Of a DNA stretch of 64,000 nt, positions 37,178 through 46,017 are shown piece by piece. The notes below the pieces were generated by a model. The model had not been told where the DNA came from. It searched no databases and saw nothing but the letters and a program-made list of their open reading frames with translations. Source of the DNA: Mucilaginibacter cryoferens (GTDB lineage: Bacteria; Bacteroidota; Bacteroidia; Sphingobacteriales; Sphingobacteriaceae); assembly GCF_014205845.1 (NCBI RefSeq), contig NZ_JACHCR010000002.1, positions 62,001 through 126,000 of the forward strand. The letters run 5' to 3'. A program made the position numbers and the translations under genes. Position 1 is the stretch's first letter, and each line of letters starts with the position of its first letter.

Positions 37178-39463
37178 TTACTTGCCGGGCCTGTCGGTAA
37201 GTTTGGTACCCCATTGCAGGTTGGGCTTTGGGCCCATCACAAACTCGAGTGTGCCTCCGTTTATGATTTCTTGTTGAGTGATATAGGTATGCGTAAACGG
37301 TTTACCATTAAGCGCCGCCGACTGAATATAAATGTTTTTGGGCGAGCTGTTAGGTGCCAGCACCGTAAAGGTTTTATTTAAGGGGAGTTGCATTACCGAT
37401 TTTTTCATCACCGGTGTCCCTATCACATAAATACCACCGGCCGGGTTAACCGGGTAAAACCCCATGGCGCTAAAAACATACCAGGCCGACATCTGTCCGC
37501 AGTCCTCATTACCTGCATAGCCAGATGAGGAAGTATTATACAATTCGCTGCAAATTTTGGCTACATAAAATTGTGTTTTCCAGGACTGGCCGGCATAATT
37601 ATACAAATAAGATATGTGGTGACTTGGCTCGTTGCCATGTGCATATTGCCCAATAAAGCCCGACGCATTGCCATTTACCTCACCAGGCTTACTGTTGAGG
37701 GTAAAGAAAGTGTCGAGTTTGGCCGTAAAATTATCATCTCCACCAGTTAAGGCTATCAGTCCTTTAACATCCTGTGGTACATACCAATAATATTGCCAGG
37801 CATTGCCTTCGGTATATGGGTTGCCCCCGTTACCTCCGTATTGTAGCGGGTTAAATGGCGAAAGCCATTTGCCATCGGTGTTTTTAGCCCTAAAAAAGCC
37901 GCTTTGCGCATCGTAGAGATTTTTGAAATATTGCGAGCGCTGTATAAAATGTGCGTAGTCGGCAGTTTTATGAAGCTTTTTGGCCAATTGAGCTACACAC
38001 CAATCGTCGTATGCCATTTCCAGTGTAAGTGATACCGATTGCGATTGCACATTTTCTGGCATATAGCCATATTTTTCCCAGGCCTTAAGCGGCGAACCGG
38101 GATGGTCTGTAACCGACGAGTTTTTAACCGCCTCGTAAGCCTGGTTAATATCAATGCCCGGTGTTCCCTTAAGCACGGCATCAACAATAACCGGAATGGC
38201 GTGGTTGCCTATCATACAGTAATTCTCTTGCCCCCACAATTGCCATATGGGCAGGTAACCATAAGCTTTGTACTGGCTTATCATACTGTTAGCAAACCCT
38301 GCGCTCCGTTCGGGTTGTACAAGCGTATATAGGGGATGCGCTGCGCGATAGGTATCCCACAAAGAGAAAGTGCTGTAAAACCCGCCTTTGCTATGGTGTA
38401 CCGTATAGTCGATAGCTGTATAATCTCCGTTCACATCGGCGTAATTATTGGGTTGGATGAAAGTGTGGTACAATGCAGTGTAAAATATTTGCTTTTGTTG
38501 CTCGGTGCCGTCAACTCTTATTTTCTCCAGTTCCTTTTCCCATTTGGCATCGGCCTGCGCAACGGTTTTATTAAAATCCCAGCCAGGGATCTCGGTTACC
38601 AGGTTTAATCTGGCATTTTGAGTGCTCACGGTAGATAAGGCTACTTTGGCCAGTACAGGGCTGCCGTCTGAAGTATCAAAATCAAGAACAGCCCGCAGAT
38701 CGGTACCGTTTAACAGCGCCTGATTAAAGTATTGACTGCCACCATCTACCAGATCATTGTTTTTGATCGCTTTATTAAACTCGGCATAAAAATAAACCTT
38801 CCTTAACTTTGCCCAGCCGGTTATCACCCTAAAACCTTCAATAGTATGCTCATTCACCATATGAAACTGGGCTGCAATAACTTTACAGCCAAAGTTTGGT
38901 TTTTTAAGCGAATGGTTAAGATCGATAACTACTTTGGCATTACCATTTTTGGGGAATGTGTATTTATGAAAGCCGGCATGCTCTGTAGCTGTAAGTTCTA
39001 CATTTACATTATAATCATCCAGCTTAACCTGGTAATAACCCGCCCTTGCCGATTCGTTACTATGCGAAAACCTCGACCCGTAGCCACTGCCAACCTGCTG
39101 CGCATTACCCGCCCTGGTTTTTTCATCGCCGGTGTAAGGCATAAACAGTATATCAAAAAGATCGGGCGCGCCCGTGCCACTTAAATGGGTGTGACTAAAA
39201 CCCGCAATAAAGTTATCGTTATGATCGTACCCACAGGCTGCATCCCACTCGGGTTCGTCGCGTGTATCGGGGCTTAGTTGTACCATGCCAAATGGTACAG
39301 TAGCCCCCGGATAATTATTGCCCGATAAGCTGCCTTTTACAGCGCCTGTGCCAATAAAGGGATTTACGTAAGCGGTGAGTTGTTTTTTTGTTTGAGCTTG
39401 GGTTGTAAGCGAAATAACTAAAAGCACGCCAAAAATGCGTACGCTTTTGTAGATATTGATCAT
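37178..39463 (-). CDS. GH92 alpha-mannosidase
   Basis: A calcium-dependent exo-alpha-mannosidase, typically alpha-1,2. The 761-residue protein has a signal peptide (cleavage after TTQA), the N-terminal beta-sandwich (YVNPFIGTG ... NNYPGATVPFGMVQLSPDT) and the helical catalytic domain. Key segments are HGNEPSHH (catalytic acid Glu), GNEDCGQMSAWYVFSAMGFYP (general base region) and the TYRAAHPLYTLVQP segment. Its promoter carries site S3 of the proposed AraC-type regulon. It belongs to the fucose locus even though it points the other way. Confidence 0.95.
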   Translation of the reverse strand: MINIYKSVRIFGVLLVISLTTQAQTKKQLTAYVNPFIGTGAVKGSLSGNNYPGATVPFGMVQLSPDTRDEPEWDAACGYDHNDNFIAGFSHTHLSGTGAPDLFDILFMPYTGDEKTRAGNAQQVGSGYGSRFSHSNESARAGYYQVKLDDYNVNVELTATEHAGFHKYTFPKNGNAKVVIDLNHSLKKPNFGCKVIAAQFHMVNEHTIEGFRVITGWAKLRKVYFYAEFNKAIKNNDLVDGGSQYFNQALLNGTDLRAVLDFDTSDGSPVLAKVALSTVSTQNARLNLVTEIPGWDFNKTVAQADAKWEKELEKIRVDGTEQQKQIFYTALYHTFIQPNNYADVNGDYTAIDYTVHHSKGGFYSTFSLWDTYRAAHPLYTLVQPERSAGFANSMISQYKAYGYLPIWQLWGQENYCMIGNHAIPVIVDAVLKGTPGIDINQAYEAVKNSSVTDHPGSPLKAWEKYGYMPENVQSQSVSLTLEMAYDDWCVAQLAKKLHKTADYAHFIQRSQYFKNLYDAQSGFFRAKNTDGKWLSPFNPLQYGGNGGNPYTEGNAWQYYWYVPQDVKGLIALTGGDDNFTAKLDTFFTLNSKPGEVNGNASGFIGQYAHGNEPSHHISYLYNYAGQSWKTQFYVAKICSELYNTSSSGYAGNEDCGQMSAWYVFSAMGFYPVNPAGGIYVIGTPVMKKSVMQLPLNKTFTVLAPNSSPKNIYIQSAALNGKPFTHTYITQQEIINGGTLEFVMGPKPNLQWGTKLTDRPGK

Positions 39464-39515
39464 ATTTTAGGCTGGTATTTTTATTAAACCCAATAACAGG
39501 GTATTTTGAATTTGA

Positions 39516-39571
39516 TAAAAATATGCTTATCCCGCCGGATGTTAAATAGACAATATCTTAAATTGAATGGA
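39516..39571 (-). promoter_or_regulatory. Regulon promoter S3, upstream of GH92
   Basis: On the minus strand TCCAT (39571-39567) is followed 21 bases later by TCTAT (39550-39546). TATTTTTA (39523-39516), a -7 element, starts 27 bases after the second half-site. The geometry is identical to S1, S2 and S4. Confidence 0.75.
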
Positions 39572-39587
39572 CAATTTGCTGAAATAA

Positions 39588-40490
39588 TTACCCGGTATTT
39601 TTTGCAGTAACGCGGTACTGCTCTGGCGATGAGCCAATATATTTTTTGAAAATGCGCGAGAAATAATAGGGGTCTTCGTAACCCAGGTGGGCAGCCACCG
39701 CCTTTATTTTATCGCCATTGGCGTATAATAGCTGGCAGGCTTTCTGCATTTTAAGGTGGATAAAATAGTCGATAGGTGGCATTCCGGTTGCCTTGCGAAA
39801 AAGGTTAGAAAAATGCGATACCGATAAATTATGTTTGCCGGCCATATCTTCAACACTTAGTTTTTTGTTGAGGTTATCGCGCATGTTGTGGATTGTTTTG
39901 GTGATAATGTCGCCTTCATCATCCGTATCGTGCTGAATGTGCCGCTCGGGCATTAAAAAAGTAGCTATAATGTGGTACAGGCAAAAGCAGGCGCTATTGA
40001 TGTTCTCCAGGCTGTAACCCATTTCCAGCGTTTGATAAATATTATGCCAGATAGTTATAGCATTTTCATTAAACGGAATATGTACCGGCCCCCTGGTAAT
40101 GCTTAAATTAAGCGATCTGTTAAATTCATCTATCTTATCGCCGGTAAAATGCACCCAATAAATGGTCCAGGGATCATCATTATCGGCCCAGTAACGTATA
40201 TATTTATCGGTTGCCGGTATTAGTATAAACTGATTGCTGTGTACTTCAAAACGTTTGTTATCAACAATGTAATGGCCTTTGCCTTGCAGGCAATATATTA
40301 ATATGTTGTCTTCGCAGCCTTTACGGCGCTCGCGATAGTGGAACGATGCTTTAGGAAAATAACCTATATGTGTAATGTAGATGTGAAAAAGCTCCGGGTC
40401 GCGTGTTTTGGCATCACGAAGCACTTTTTGAGGAATGCTGATGAATTTTTCACCCTCAAAACCCTGCCGTCTTTTAAAGCTGTTGCTCAT
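39588..40490 (-). CDS. AraC-family regulator with N-terminal cupin sensor
   Basis: A 300-residue activator. Residues ~35-160 form the cupin ligand-binding domain (KGCEDNILIYCLQGKGHYIVDNK ... NDDPWTIYWVHF). Residues ~195-295 hold two helix-turn-helix units (SVEDMAGKHNLSVSHFSNLFRKATG and KIKAVAAHLGYEDPYYFSRIFKKYIG). This type senses a sugar such as rhamnose, arabinose or, here, plausibly fucose. It lies between GH92 and the fucose operon and is the only regulator in the locus; no hybrid two-component or sigma/anti-sigma gene is present. Its likely targets are sites S1-S4. Confidence 0.92.
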   Translation of the reverse strand: MSNSFKRRQGFEGEKFISIPQKVLRDAKTRDPELFHIYITHIGYFPKASFHYRERRKGCEDNILIYCLQGKGHYIVDNKRFEVHSNQFILIPATDKYIRYWADNDDPWTIYWVHFTGDKIDEFNRSLNLSITRGPVHIPFNENAITIWHNIYQTLEMGYSLENINSACFCLYHIIATFLMPERHIQHDTDDEGDIITKTIHNMRDNLNKKLSVEDMAGKHNLSVSHFSNLFRKATGMPPIDYFIHLKMQKACQLLYANGDKIKAVAAHLGYEDPYYFSRIFKKYIGSSPEQYRVTAKNTG

Positions 40491-40631
40491 CTAAAAATAA
40501 TATATGGTGTAATTGGTTTTCAGTTGGATACTACATTTAAGGTAATGTAACATCGCACATAAAGGCTGCTATTATAGGCAAAACAATTTGCAAATACAAT
40601 CATTTATACCCAATTGTTAACGGGGCGCAGT

Positions 40632-40677
40632 ATTATTCTGCTAAATACTAATTCATCATTGTGTTTAGCAGAATAAT
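40632..40677. promoter_or_regulatory. 17-base inverted repeat upstream of the fucose operon
   Basis: ATTATTCTGCTAAATAC (40632-40648) and GTGTTTAGCAGAATAAT (40661-40677) match as inverted arms at 16 of 17 positions with a 12-base spacer. It ends where regulon site S4 begins. It may be a second operator, for instance for the divergent regulator gene. Confidence 0.6.
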
Positions 40678-40732
40678 CCATTAAAAAAAATGTTTTAACT
40701 ATTATAAACTACCAAACAGGGTTTTACTTTTG
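40677..40732 (+). promoter_or_regulatory. Regulon promoter S4, fucose catabolic operon
   Basis: TCCAT (40677-40681), then the weaker half-site ACTAT (40698-40702) 21 bases on, then TACTTTTG (40725-40732), an exact TAnnTTTG, 27 bases after the second half-site. Predicted start at about 40737. Confidence 0.7.
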
Positions 40733-40801
40733 GTTAATTCATAATAACCAAATATAACCGGGTCTGTTGATCCTGCTTTTGAAAAATTTGTTGATTATAA
40801 C

Positions 40802-40843
40802 TTTACAACAGGCGAACCGAAACCGCCTGTTGTAAACTTTTTT
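40802..40843 (+). terminator. Terminator hairpin in the leader of the fucose operon
   Basis: TTTACAACAGGCG (40802-40814) pairs perfectly with CGCCTGTTGTAAA (40824-40836), followed by C and six T. It points along the plus strand, lies after the S4 promoter and before the first gene, and no gene precedes it. It therefore looks like an attenuator or the end of a short leader RNA. Confidence 0.8.
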
Positions 40844-40918
40844 ATAAGGTAAAAGCCTTGAGGTTTAAATATTAAAGCATGGTGTGCTCTTTTTTCGCCG
40901 GCTTCAACTATAACATAT

Positions 40919-41731
40919 ATGCTACTAAAAAACAAAGTGATTTTTTTAACCGGCGGCACCGAAGGTATTGGCTTTGAGTGCGCTAAAATATACCGCGCCG
41001 CGGGGGCTAAGCTCAGTATTATATCTAACTCGGCGCCGAGTATTGAGGCCGCACGATTGAAATTACAATCAGACGAGATCTTGTACCTGAACGCCGACGT
41101 TGCCTCTGCAACGGATGTACAGCAGGCTATTATTAAAACGGTAAGCTACTTTGGCAAAATTGATGTGATCCATAACAACGCCGGTATTAGTAATCCTTCA
41201 AAAGCCCTACACGAAACTACTGAAGATGAATGGAATGCCCTTTTTAACGTAAACGTGAAAGGCATTTTTAACACCACCCGTTTCGGGATTGATGAATTAA
41301 AGAAAACACGGGGCAATATATTAAACACAGGCAGTCTTGTGGGCGATATCGGGCAGGAAATTCATGCCGCGTATAGCGCAACCAAGGGGGCTATCAATAC
41401 GCTAACCAAATCAATGGCATTAGATTACGCGCCTTACGGCATCAGGGTTAATGCCGTTGCACCTGCCGGTGTATGGACACCTATGCTGCGGGTATGGAGC
41501 AAGCAGCAACCCGATGCCAACTCTATTGAAAGCTACCTGGATGATATTCATGCGTTGGGTTATTGCCCCGAGGGAGATGTGGTGGCCGATGTATGTTTGT
41601 TTTTAATATCAGACCAGGCCCGTTTTGTAACCGGCTGTATTTTGCCGGTTACCGGTGGTGCCGAGTTAGGCTATCGCAGGGTTGTAAATCAAACCATTCA
41701 ATCTATCCCGCAAAAAAACAACCTTATATAA
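40919..41731 (+). CDS. Short-chain dehydrogenase, probable L-fucose dehydrogenase
   Basis: A 270-residue classical SDR with TGGTEGIG (11-18) for NAD(P), NNAG (86-89), and catalytic Ser139, Tyr152, Lys156 (YSATK). The C-terminal TGCILPVTGGAELGYR closely resembles the end of human HSD17B14, which oxidises L-fucose to fuconolactone. Together with the fuconate dehydratase one base downstream this points to L-fucose dehydrogenase. Oxidation of 2-keto-3-deoxy-L-fuconate is the main alternative. First gene of the operon, cytosolic. Confidence 0.8.
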   Translation: MLLKNKVIFLTGGTEGIGFECAKIYRAAGAKLSIISNSAPSIEAARLKLQSDEILYLNADVASATDVQQAIIKTVSYFGKIDVIHNNAGISNPSKALHETTEDEWNALFNVNVKGIFNTTRFGIDELKKTRGNILNTGSLVGDIGQEIHAAYSATKGAINTLTKSMALDYAPYGIRVNAVAPAGVWTPMLRVWSKQQPDANSIESYLDDIHALGYCPEGDVVADVCLFLISDQARFVTGCILPVTGGAELGYRRVVNQTIQSIPQKNNLI

Positions 41732-41732
41732 A

Positions 41733-42980
41733 ATGATCAAAAATATACAAGTTGATGATATTCGTTATAAGCTGGATGGTGCAGCCGGCAGCGACGCTAT
41801 ACACACCGATCCGGTTTACTCTTACGCCGTAACCCGTTTATTTGATGATAGCGGCCACACAGGTGTTGGCTTTGCTTTTACTTTGGGCGAGGGTAACAAC
41901 CTGGTTTGCAAAGCGGCGCAGTACTATGCTGATAAAATAAAGGGACGGGATATTGAAGATACGATGGCCAATTTTGGCGATTTATTTAAGAGTTTATCTA
42001 ACGATCAGCAATTTCGTTGGCTTGGGCCGCATAAAGGGGTAGTGCATTTGGCGCTTGCTTCGGTTACCAATGCCTGTTACGATCTTTGGGCCAAAAAACG
42101 AGGTGTTCCGCTTTGGAAATTATTGCTGGATCTATCGCCCGCGCAGATTGTTGCCACGCTCGATCTTTCTTATTTAGAGGATGAGTTGAACGAATATCAG
42201 GCTATAAAAATGCTGGCCTCACAGCAGGCAAGCCGCCCGGTGCGCGAAGGTATACTTACTGCAGGATATCCAGGTTATGATACCTCCATAGGCTGGTTCA
42301 ATTATTCTGATGAGAAAGTTAAGGAAAATTGCAAAATAGCTTTGGCCGAAGGTTTTACAGCTATGAAGTTAAAAGTGGGTTCGGTTAACCCCGAGCGGGA
42401 TATCCGCCGGGCGCATATTGTAAGGGAAGTTGCCGGTAACAATGTAAAGGTAATGCTTGATGCCAATCAGCAATGGAACCTGCCGCAGGCTATATCTATA
42501 TGCAATAAGCTAAAGAGTATGAACCCGTATTGGATAGAAGAACCCACCCATCCGGATGATGTACTGGCTCATAAAACCTTAGCTAACGCGATAGCTCCAT
42601 TAAAGCTTGCTTTGGGCGAGCATGTGCCCAATAAAATCATCTTTAAAAATTACCTGCAAACGGGTTCTGCATCATTTATACAAGTAGATGCGGTAAGAGT
42701 AGGGGGAGTAAGCGAATTTATCACTGTAAGTTTACTGTGTAAAAAATACGGGGTACCCGTTGTGCCGCATGTAGGCGATATGGGCCAGCTGCATCAGCAC
42801 CTGGTATTATTTAACCATATAGCCATGGGGCACGAGGCTTTGTTTTTAGAACATATCCCTCACCTGCAAAAACATTTTGTAAACCCGGTAAATATTAGTG
42901 GCGGCGTATACCAAACCCCACAGGTACCCGGAAGTAGCTGCGATTTGAAAATACTTGCCCCACCCAACCCTCCCCGGTAG
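41733..42980 (+). CDS. Enolase-superfamily L-fuconate dehydratase
   Basis: It dehydrates L-fuconate to 2-keto-3-deoxy-L-fuconate. The 415-residue protein has the acid/base Lys pair in MKLKVG (K212, K214), metal ligands Asp243, Glu269 and Glu296 (MLDANQQW, WIEEPTHPDD, LGEHV) and the His346 base in PHVGDMGQLHQHL. The end LEHIPHLQKHFVNPV is typical of fuconate dehydratases including human ENOSF1. The last seven residues, APPNPPR, and the stop codon are encoded by repeat copy E, so the natural C-terminus has been extended. It starts one base after the dehydrogenase stop. Confidence 0.88.
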   Translation: MIKNIQVDDIRYKLDGAAGSDAIHTDPVYSYAVTRLFDDSGHTGVGFAFTLGEGNNLVCKAAQYYADKIKGRDIEDTMANFGDLFKSLSNDQQFRWLGPHKGVVHLALASVTNACYDLWAKKRGVPLWKLLLDLSPAQIVATLDLSYLEDELNEYQAIKMLASQQASRPVREGILTAGYPGYDTSIGWFNYSDEKVKENCKIALAEGFTAMKLKVGSVNPERDIRRAHIVREVAGNNVKVMLDANQQWNLPQAISICNKLKSMNPYWIEEPTHPDDVLAHKTLANAIAPLKLALGEHVPNKIIFKNYLQTGSASFIQVDAVRVGGVSEFITVSLLCKKYGVPVVPHVGDMGQLHQHLVLFNHIAMGHEALFLEHIPHLQKHFVNPVNISGGVYQTPQVPGSSCDLKILAPPNPPR

Positions 42981-43095
42981 GGAGGGCTTTAAGAAATCTT
43001 ATGCCTCCATTGTAGATGAAGACATAAAAGAAGATTTATAAATAAAAATTTTAATTAATAAAGTCTCCCCTTTAGGGGGAGATTTAGAGGAGGCA
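42957..43095. repeat. Paired palindromic repeat, family AAGCCCC, copy E, overlapping a gene end
   Basis: Left arm 42957-42990 (GCCCCACCCAACCC, then TCCCCGGTAGGGAGGGC) lies partly inside the dehydratase reading frame. Right arm 43060-43095 (AAGTCTCCCCTTTAGGGGGA ... GAGGAGGC) ends 3 bases before the symporter ATG and supplies its GAGGAGG, a Shine-Dalgarno-like purine run (43087-43093). Confidence 0.85.
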
Positions 43096-43098
43096 TAC

Positions 43099-44754
43099 AT
43101 GATACATACACCAGATCTGATAATTAGTGCCTTATATATAGCTGTGATATTTATCATAGGGTTATGGTCGGGTATACGGCATCAGCGCAAAACAAGAAAT
43201 AATAATAACGAGGCTGGTGAGTACTTTCTGGCAGGTAAAAAACTGCGCTGGCCAATGATAGGGCTGGCTTTGTTTGCTACCAATATTTCTTGCGTACACT
43301 TGGTGAGCCTGGCGCAAAGCGGGTTTGATACCGGCTTGCTTAACGGCGATTTTGAATGGATGGCTGCATTTACACTGATATTGCTGGCTCTATTTTTTGC
43401 GCCTTTCTATATCAAATCCGGCGTATCAACATTACCCGATTTTTTGGAGAAACGTTATGACCGTGCCAGTCGCGACTGGCTGGCTATTATATCTGTAGTA
43501 TCGGCCGTATTGATCCATATTGCTTTCTCTTTATTAGCAGGTGGTATTGTATTACATACTTTGTTTGGGGTAGATATGTATACCAGTGTTATAATTATCT
43601 CTGTTATTACTACTATATATACGGTAGTTGGTGGTTTAACCGCTGTAGTGGTAACAGAATCTATTCAAACGGTGGTGCTTTTAGGTGGTGCCATTATTAT
43701 GAGTATTGCCGCCTATACCAAAATGGGGGGCTGGGAGCCTATGGTTGAAGTATTGAAACACAGTGGTCAGCTCAATAAACTATCTATGCTGCGCCCGCAC
43801 GGTGATGCCAGCGGGATGCCCTGGTACGCGGTGTTTTTAGGCTACCCGGTATTAGGTATTTGGTATTGGTGTGCCGATCAAACCATTGTACAGCGTGTTT
43901 TAGGTGCAAAGGATGTGAACCATGCAAGGGTTGGGCCGCTATTTTGCGGGTTTATAAAAATATTGCCTGTTTTTATTTTTGTGATGCCGGGGCTGTTTGC
44001 CTATACACTGGCCCAAAGCGGGCATTTGGATATTTCGGCCTTGAAAAGTGTGGTTAACGGTAAGGAGGTGGTGAACAGTAAAGGTATTTATACCCTCATG
44101 ATCACCCAGCTTATCCCTCCCGGATTGATAGGGGTATTGGTGGCCGCGTTATTGTCGGGCTTAATGAGCCAGATCTCGGGAGCGTTAAACTCTATATCAA
44201 CCATTGTAAGCTACGATATTTACAAACGATACAAGCCCGAGGCTACTGATAAAAAACTGGTGAGTATAGGCAAGATAGCCGCAGGGATAGCACTCATTGT
44301 ATCGTTACTGATGCTGCCCCTGCTTAATAGTTACGAGAGTATATTTAACGGGCTCAACGATATTATTGCCCATATAGCACCGCCTATAACCTGTGTGTTT
44401 TTATTGGGTGTGTTTTGGGATAAAGCATCGGCTATAGCTGCAAAGTATACATTGTGGATAGGCTCGGTAATAGGAGTGGTGGTATTTATAATAGGTAAAG
44501 TTTACCCTGTAAGTGCTATAGGCTCCATACCTTTTATGATGATGGCCTTTTACCTTTTTGTCATCTGCCTGTTTATGCAAATTGTATTATCCTACGTGTA
44601 CCCTGTTGTACATACTAAAGAAAGCGCTGCACTTTATTGGAAATCGCCGTGGGAGCCATTACGTGGAGCGGCCTGGAGTGGCCTGGGCAATTATAAAGTG
44701 CTTTCGGTTTTGCTGATAGGCATAATGGTTGTATTGTTTTACATTTTTAGATAA
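43099..44754 (+). CDS. Sodium/solute symporter (SSS family), probable fucose importer
   Basis: A 551-residue inner-membrane transporter with about 13-14 membrane segments and the SSS pattern, including GEYFLAGKKLRWPMIGLALFATNIS and the signature around WYWCADQTIVQRVLGAKDVNHARVGPLFCGFIKILP. It is related to SGLT-type sugar carriers. Its place between fuconate dehydratase and a mutarotase suggests Na+-driven uptake of L-fucose. Other deoxysugars are possible. The mutarotase gene follows after 6 bases. Confidence 0.88.
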   Translation: MIHTPDLIISALYIAVIFIIGLWSGIRHQRKTRNNNNEAGEYFLAGKKLRWPMIGLALFATNISCVHLVSLAQSGFDTGLLNGDFEWMAAFTLILLALFFAPFYIKSGVSTLPDFLEKRYDRASRDWLAIISVVSAVLIHIAFSLLAGGIVLHTLFGVDMYTSVIIISVITTIYTVVGGLTAVVVTESIQTVVLLGGAIIMSIAAYTKMGGWEPMVEVLKHSGQLNKLSMLRPHGDASGMPWYAVFLGYPVLGIWYWCADQTIVQRVLGAKDVNHARVGPLFCGFIKILPVFIFVMPGLFAYTLAQSGHLDISALKSVVNGKEVVNSKGIYTLMITQLIPPGLIGVLVAALLSGLMSQISGALNSISTIVSYDIYKRYKPEATDKKLVSIGKIAAGIALIVSLLMLPLLNSYESIFNGLNDIIAHIAPPITCVFLLGVFWDKASAIAAKYTLWIGSVIGVVVFIIGKVYPVSAIGSIPFMMMAFYLFVICLFMQIVLSYVYPVVHTKESAALYWKSPWEPLRGAAWSGLGNYKVLSVLLIGIMVVLFYIFR

Positions 44755-44760
44755 GGGCAT

Positions 44761-45234
44761 ATGTTTGGCAAAATAAATCCAGTTACGCTAATTTCTGTTA
44801 TTGCTTTTGTTTGCTGCGCCTACCTCCTGGTTAGTAACGTAAAGCAGCACAATCAGCTAATGCTGCAAAAGAATAGTGCATTTAAATTGCCGCCGGTACA
44901 GCGTTTTGGTATGGTAACCGGCTTAAAGCCCGAAAAGGTGGCGTACTATAAACAATTACATGCCCACGTATGGCCAGGTGTGTTAAAAAAAATAAAGGAG
45001 TGTAACATTCGTAATTACTCCATCTATATTCAAAAAATAGAAGGCAAGTACTTTTTGTTTAGCTATTTTGAGTATGCCGGCAATAATATGAAAGCCGATA
45101 TGGCCAAAATGGCTGCCGATACCACCACCCAACGCTGGTGGAAAGAAACCGATCCTACACAGAACCCGCTTCCGGAAGCCTTAGCTCAAAAAAAGCAATG
45201 GCAAAACATGGAAGAGGTATTTCATACCAACTAG
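44761..45234 (+). CDS. L-rhamnose/L-fucose mutarotase (DUF718 type), membrane-anchored
   Basis: A 157-residue protein. Residues ~50-157 are the RhaM-like mutarotase (FGMVTGLKPEKVAYYKQLHAHVWPGVL, active-site His in LHAHVWP, then IYIQKIEGKYFLFSYFEY and TTQRWWKETDPTQNP). This fold interconverts sugar anomers. The first ~25 residues are a hydrophobic anchor, an addition not found in the cytosolic enterobacterial enzyme. It may thus work at the membrane and feed the symporter or dehydrogenase. Last gene of the fucose operon. Confidence 0.87.
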   Translation: MFGKINPVTLISVIAFVCCAYLLVSNVKQHNQLMLQKNSAFKLPPVQRFGMVTGLKPEKVAYYKQLHAHVWPGVLKKIKECNIRNYSIYIQKIEGKYFLFSYFEYAGNNMKADMAKMAADTTTQRWWKETDPTQNPLPEALAQKKQWQNMEEVFHTN

Positions 45235-45240
45235 TGTTAA

Positions 45241-45320
45241 GTTAATAATACTAAGTCGAAAGTCTTAAGTATATAAAAAAGAAAAATCCGACTTAGGACT
45301 TCTGACTAAAGACTGTTGAT
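45241..45320. repeat. Inverted repeat of AAGTCGAAAGTCTTAAGT type
   Basis: AAGTCGAAAGTCTTAAGT is followed by AAAGAAAAATCC and the mirrored GACTTAGGACTTCTGACT. A degenerate relative lies at about 58100-58185, at the other end of the susC operon. It may terminate the fucose operon. Confidence 0.6.
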
Positions 45321-45572
45321 TTGATACCTTATTAATATATTTTAAGAAGATGATTGTTGTTTGTGAAAAAGATATACCAGTTTTTTTTGCTTTGTAAATT
45401 AATTGAGCAAGCTGTATGGTTTTGATGCACTAATCAACGGCTGTTTTATTGTTAATGTACGATAATCCATCAGGTCGTATTTCGGTGCCTCGTAATTAAG
45501 GCATTTATAGGGCGTTGCGTGTGTTGTGTACAATTATTTTTACATCAAAAAAGGTTAAAAAGAGTAGTATAA

Positions 45573-45628
45573 TCCATCTAATTTAAAGATTTATCCATTT
45601 CAAATACTTGCAAGGTAAATTAGTTTTA
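45573..45628 (+). promoter_or_regulatory. Regulon promoter S1, susC operon
   Basis: TCCAT at 45573-45577 and again at 45594-45598 (21 bases apart), then TAGTTTTA at 45621-45628, 27 bases after the second half-site. The predicted start near 45633 leaves a leader of about 385 bases. Confidence 0.75.
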
Positions 45629-45821
45629 CTAAACCAATAGTAACCAATTAAACTTATTAATATGCAAGAAAATTACTTTCCGTTAAATCCCATCTGATAG
45701 TATTGTTAATTTACCAAAGCCATAAATGGTAATTTAAGCTGATGCCCTTATTAAGTTGTATTACTTAATAGCATGGGTAAAACGTTGTACCATACAGCTT
45801 CGTGATTTTACTTTTCAAAAA

Positions 45822-45865
45822 ATGCTCTTATGAGCCATGGCAACGCTTTGCCGTTTTTTTCGGCA
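45822..45865 (+). promoter_or_regulatory. Terminator-like hairpins in the susC leader
   Basis: GCTC-TTAT-GAGC (45824-45835) is followed by GGCAA-CGCT-TTGCC (45839-45852), G, and seven T. The second arm can alternatively pair as TGCCG (45849-45853) with CGGCA (45861-45865) downstream, so a terminator and an antiterminator form would exclude each other. The stems are short. Confidence 0.45.
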
Positions 45866-46017
45866 GAAATAAATAAACTGTAAAATATACATTAATCAAC
45901 AATCAAAAAACAGCAGGGGGTAAAATATCAGCAAAAGCCTGCTGTGCCAATTAAATCATTAAAATATTACCTCAGTAATCTATTTAACCAATTAGTAAAC
46001 CAATAATTAACCAATTT

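Noticed and set aside
45662..45697. 11-codon frame in the susC leader
   Set aside because: Too short to call as a gene, no regulatory codon run and no clear ribosome-binding signal; mentioned only as part of the leader finding.
45789..45860. Idea that the susC leader hairpins form a complete transposon end
   Set aside because: No transposase remnant or target duplication was found nearby.
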